Translations under genes and position numbers: made by a program
Shown: positions 14,346 through 14,470 of the stretch, piece after piece
How positions within the stretch are numbered: position 1 is the stretch's first letter
How the letters are laid out: each line of letters begins with the position of its first letter
NCBI GenBank assembly: GCA_017883215.1
Contig: JADGOA010000051.1
Span: 1-14,470, forward strand
DNA from: Thermoanaerobaculia bacterium
GTDB taxonomy: Bacteria; Acidobacteriota; Thermoanaerobaculia; Gp7-AA8
DNA: 14,470 nucleotides
Direction: 5' to 3'
The notes under the pieces: generated by a model
Seen by the model: only the letters and a program-made list of their open reading frames with translations
The model's database searches: none
Told to the model about the DNA's origin: nothing

Positions 14346-14375
14346 CACCCCCATACGCGCTAACTTCAGGCCTGT
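14346..14375. repeat. Second copy of the CACCCCCATACGCGCT module
   Basis: Thirty bases match 7274-7303 at 26 positions in the same orientation. In the earlier copy the module leads into a palindrome of the GGACGCGCAGCAG family; here it abuts the heptad array on one side and runs into CATTCCGAGC on the other. The remaining sequence to 14470 contains a GCGCTGCGCGCAGC self-complementary patch and no gene I can support. Confidence 0.8.
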
Positions 14376-14470
14376 CATTCCGAGCTTGGGCACAGCGCTG
14401 CGCGCAGCTGACAGTGGAAGAAACCGGTAGGCTGTGCGCCCCGCCAAAATTGTAGCGGCCTCAGCGTTAA

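Noticed and set aside
13188..14447. A 419-codon minus-strand frame overlapping the ROK gene
   Set aside because: Out of frame with the ROK kinase and Arg/Gly-rich; it also runs into the repeats at 14281-14375.

Overview
The window is high-GC (roughly two-thirds G+C by eye), densely coded bacterial chromosome. It has sixteen likely protein genes on both strands and no tRNA, rRNA, transposase or CRISPR array. Gene content is chromosomal and housekeeping-like: glutamyl-Q tRNA synthetase, a TrmJ-type tRNA methyltransferase, HU, homogentisate catabolism, a ROK sugar kinase and an ECF sigma factor. An outer-membrane transport operon points to a Gram-negative (diderm) organism. Codon style, the HU subtype and intergenic DNA packed with many palindromic families fit an uncultured soil or sediment lineage such as Acidobacteriota. 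That assignment is inference from general resemblance; no marker gene here proves it.

Layout. 1-1625 (minus): gluQRS and a GNAT acetyltransferase, each ending on a TAG inside the same GTAGGGCACG repeat. 1885-5840 (plus): a four-gene operon of ABC ATPase, FtsX/LolC-type permease, LolA-like periplasmic protein and predicted outer-membrane barrel, probably one trans-envelope machine. 5999-7190 (plus): trmJ, then hup (HU) with its own promoter and a clear intrinsic terminator. 7462-10839 (minus): hmgA, an uncharacterised 262-residue protein, and fahA. This is the lower tyrosine/homogentisate pathway, with the unknown gene sitting where maleylacetoacetate isomerase would be expected. 11112-11721 (minus): an antitoxin-like HTH protein and an unrecognised 109-residue ORF. 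11915-13376 (plus): an ECF sigma factor, then a small secreted protein. 13403-14254 (minus): a ROK kinase lacking the family zinc site.

The most unusual content is between the genes. Nearly every intergenic gap is filled with composite inverted repeats from at least seven sequence families. Three stand out: (1) degenerate 7-bp (heptad) arrays at five loci, in strict 7-nt register, often as inverted pairs; (2) a three-layer nested palindrome at 10860-11107, where three unrelated repeat families sit one inside another around a common centre; (3) hairpin-in-arm elements (GTGCGGACG and GTAGGGCACG families) whose ends lie at or on stop codons. One heptad palindrome sits exactly at the junction of two operon genes and stays open in frame.

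Regulatory signals of note are a near-perfect CRP-type site upstream of the ECF sigma gene, and a recurring TANNNT hexamer 7-8 nt upstream of three starts that lack a Shine-Dalgarno sequence, suggesting leaderless transcripts.
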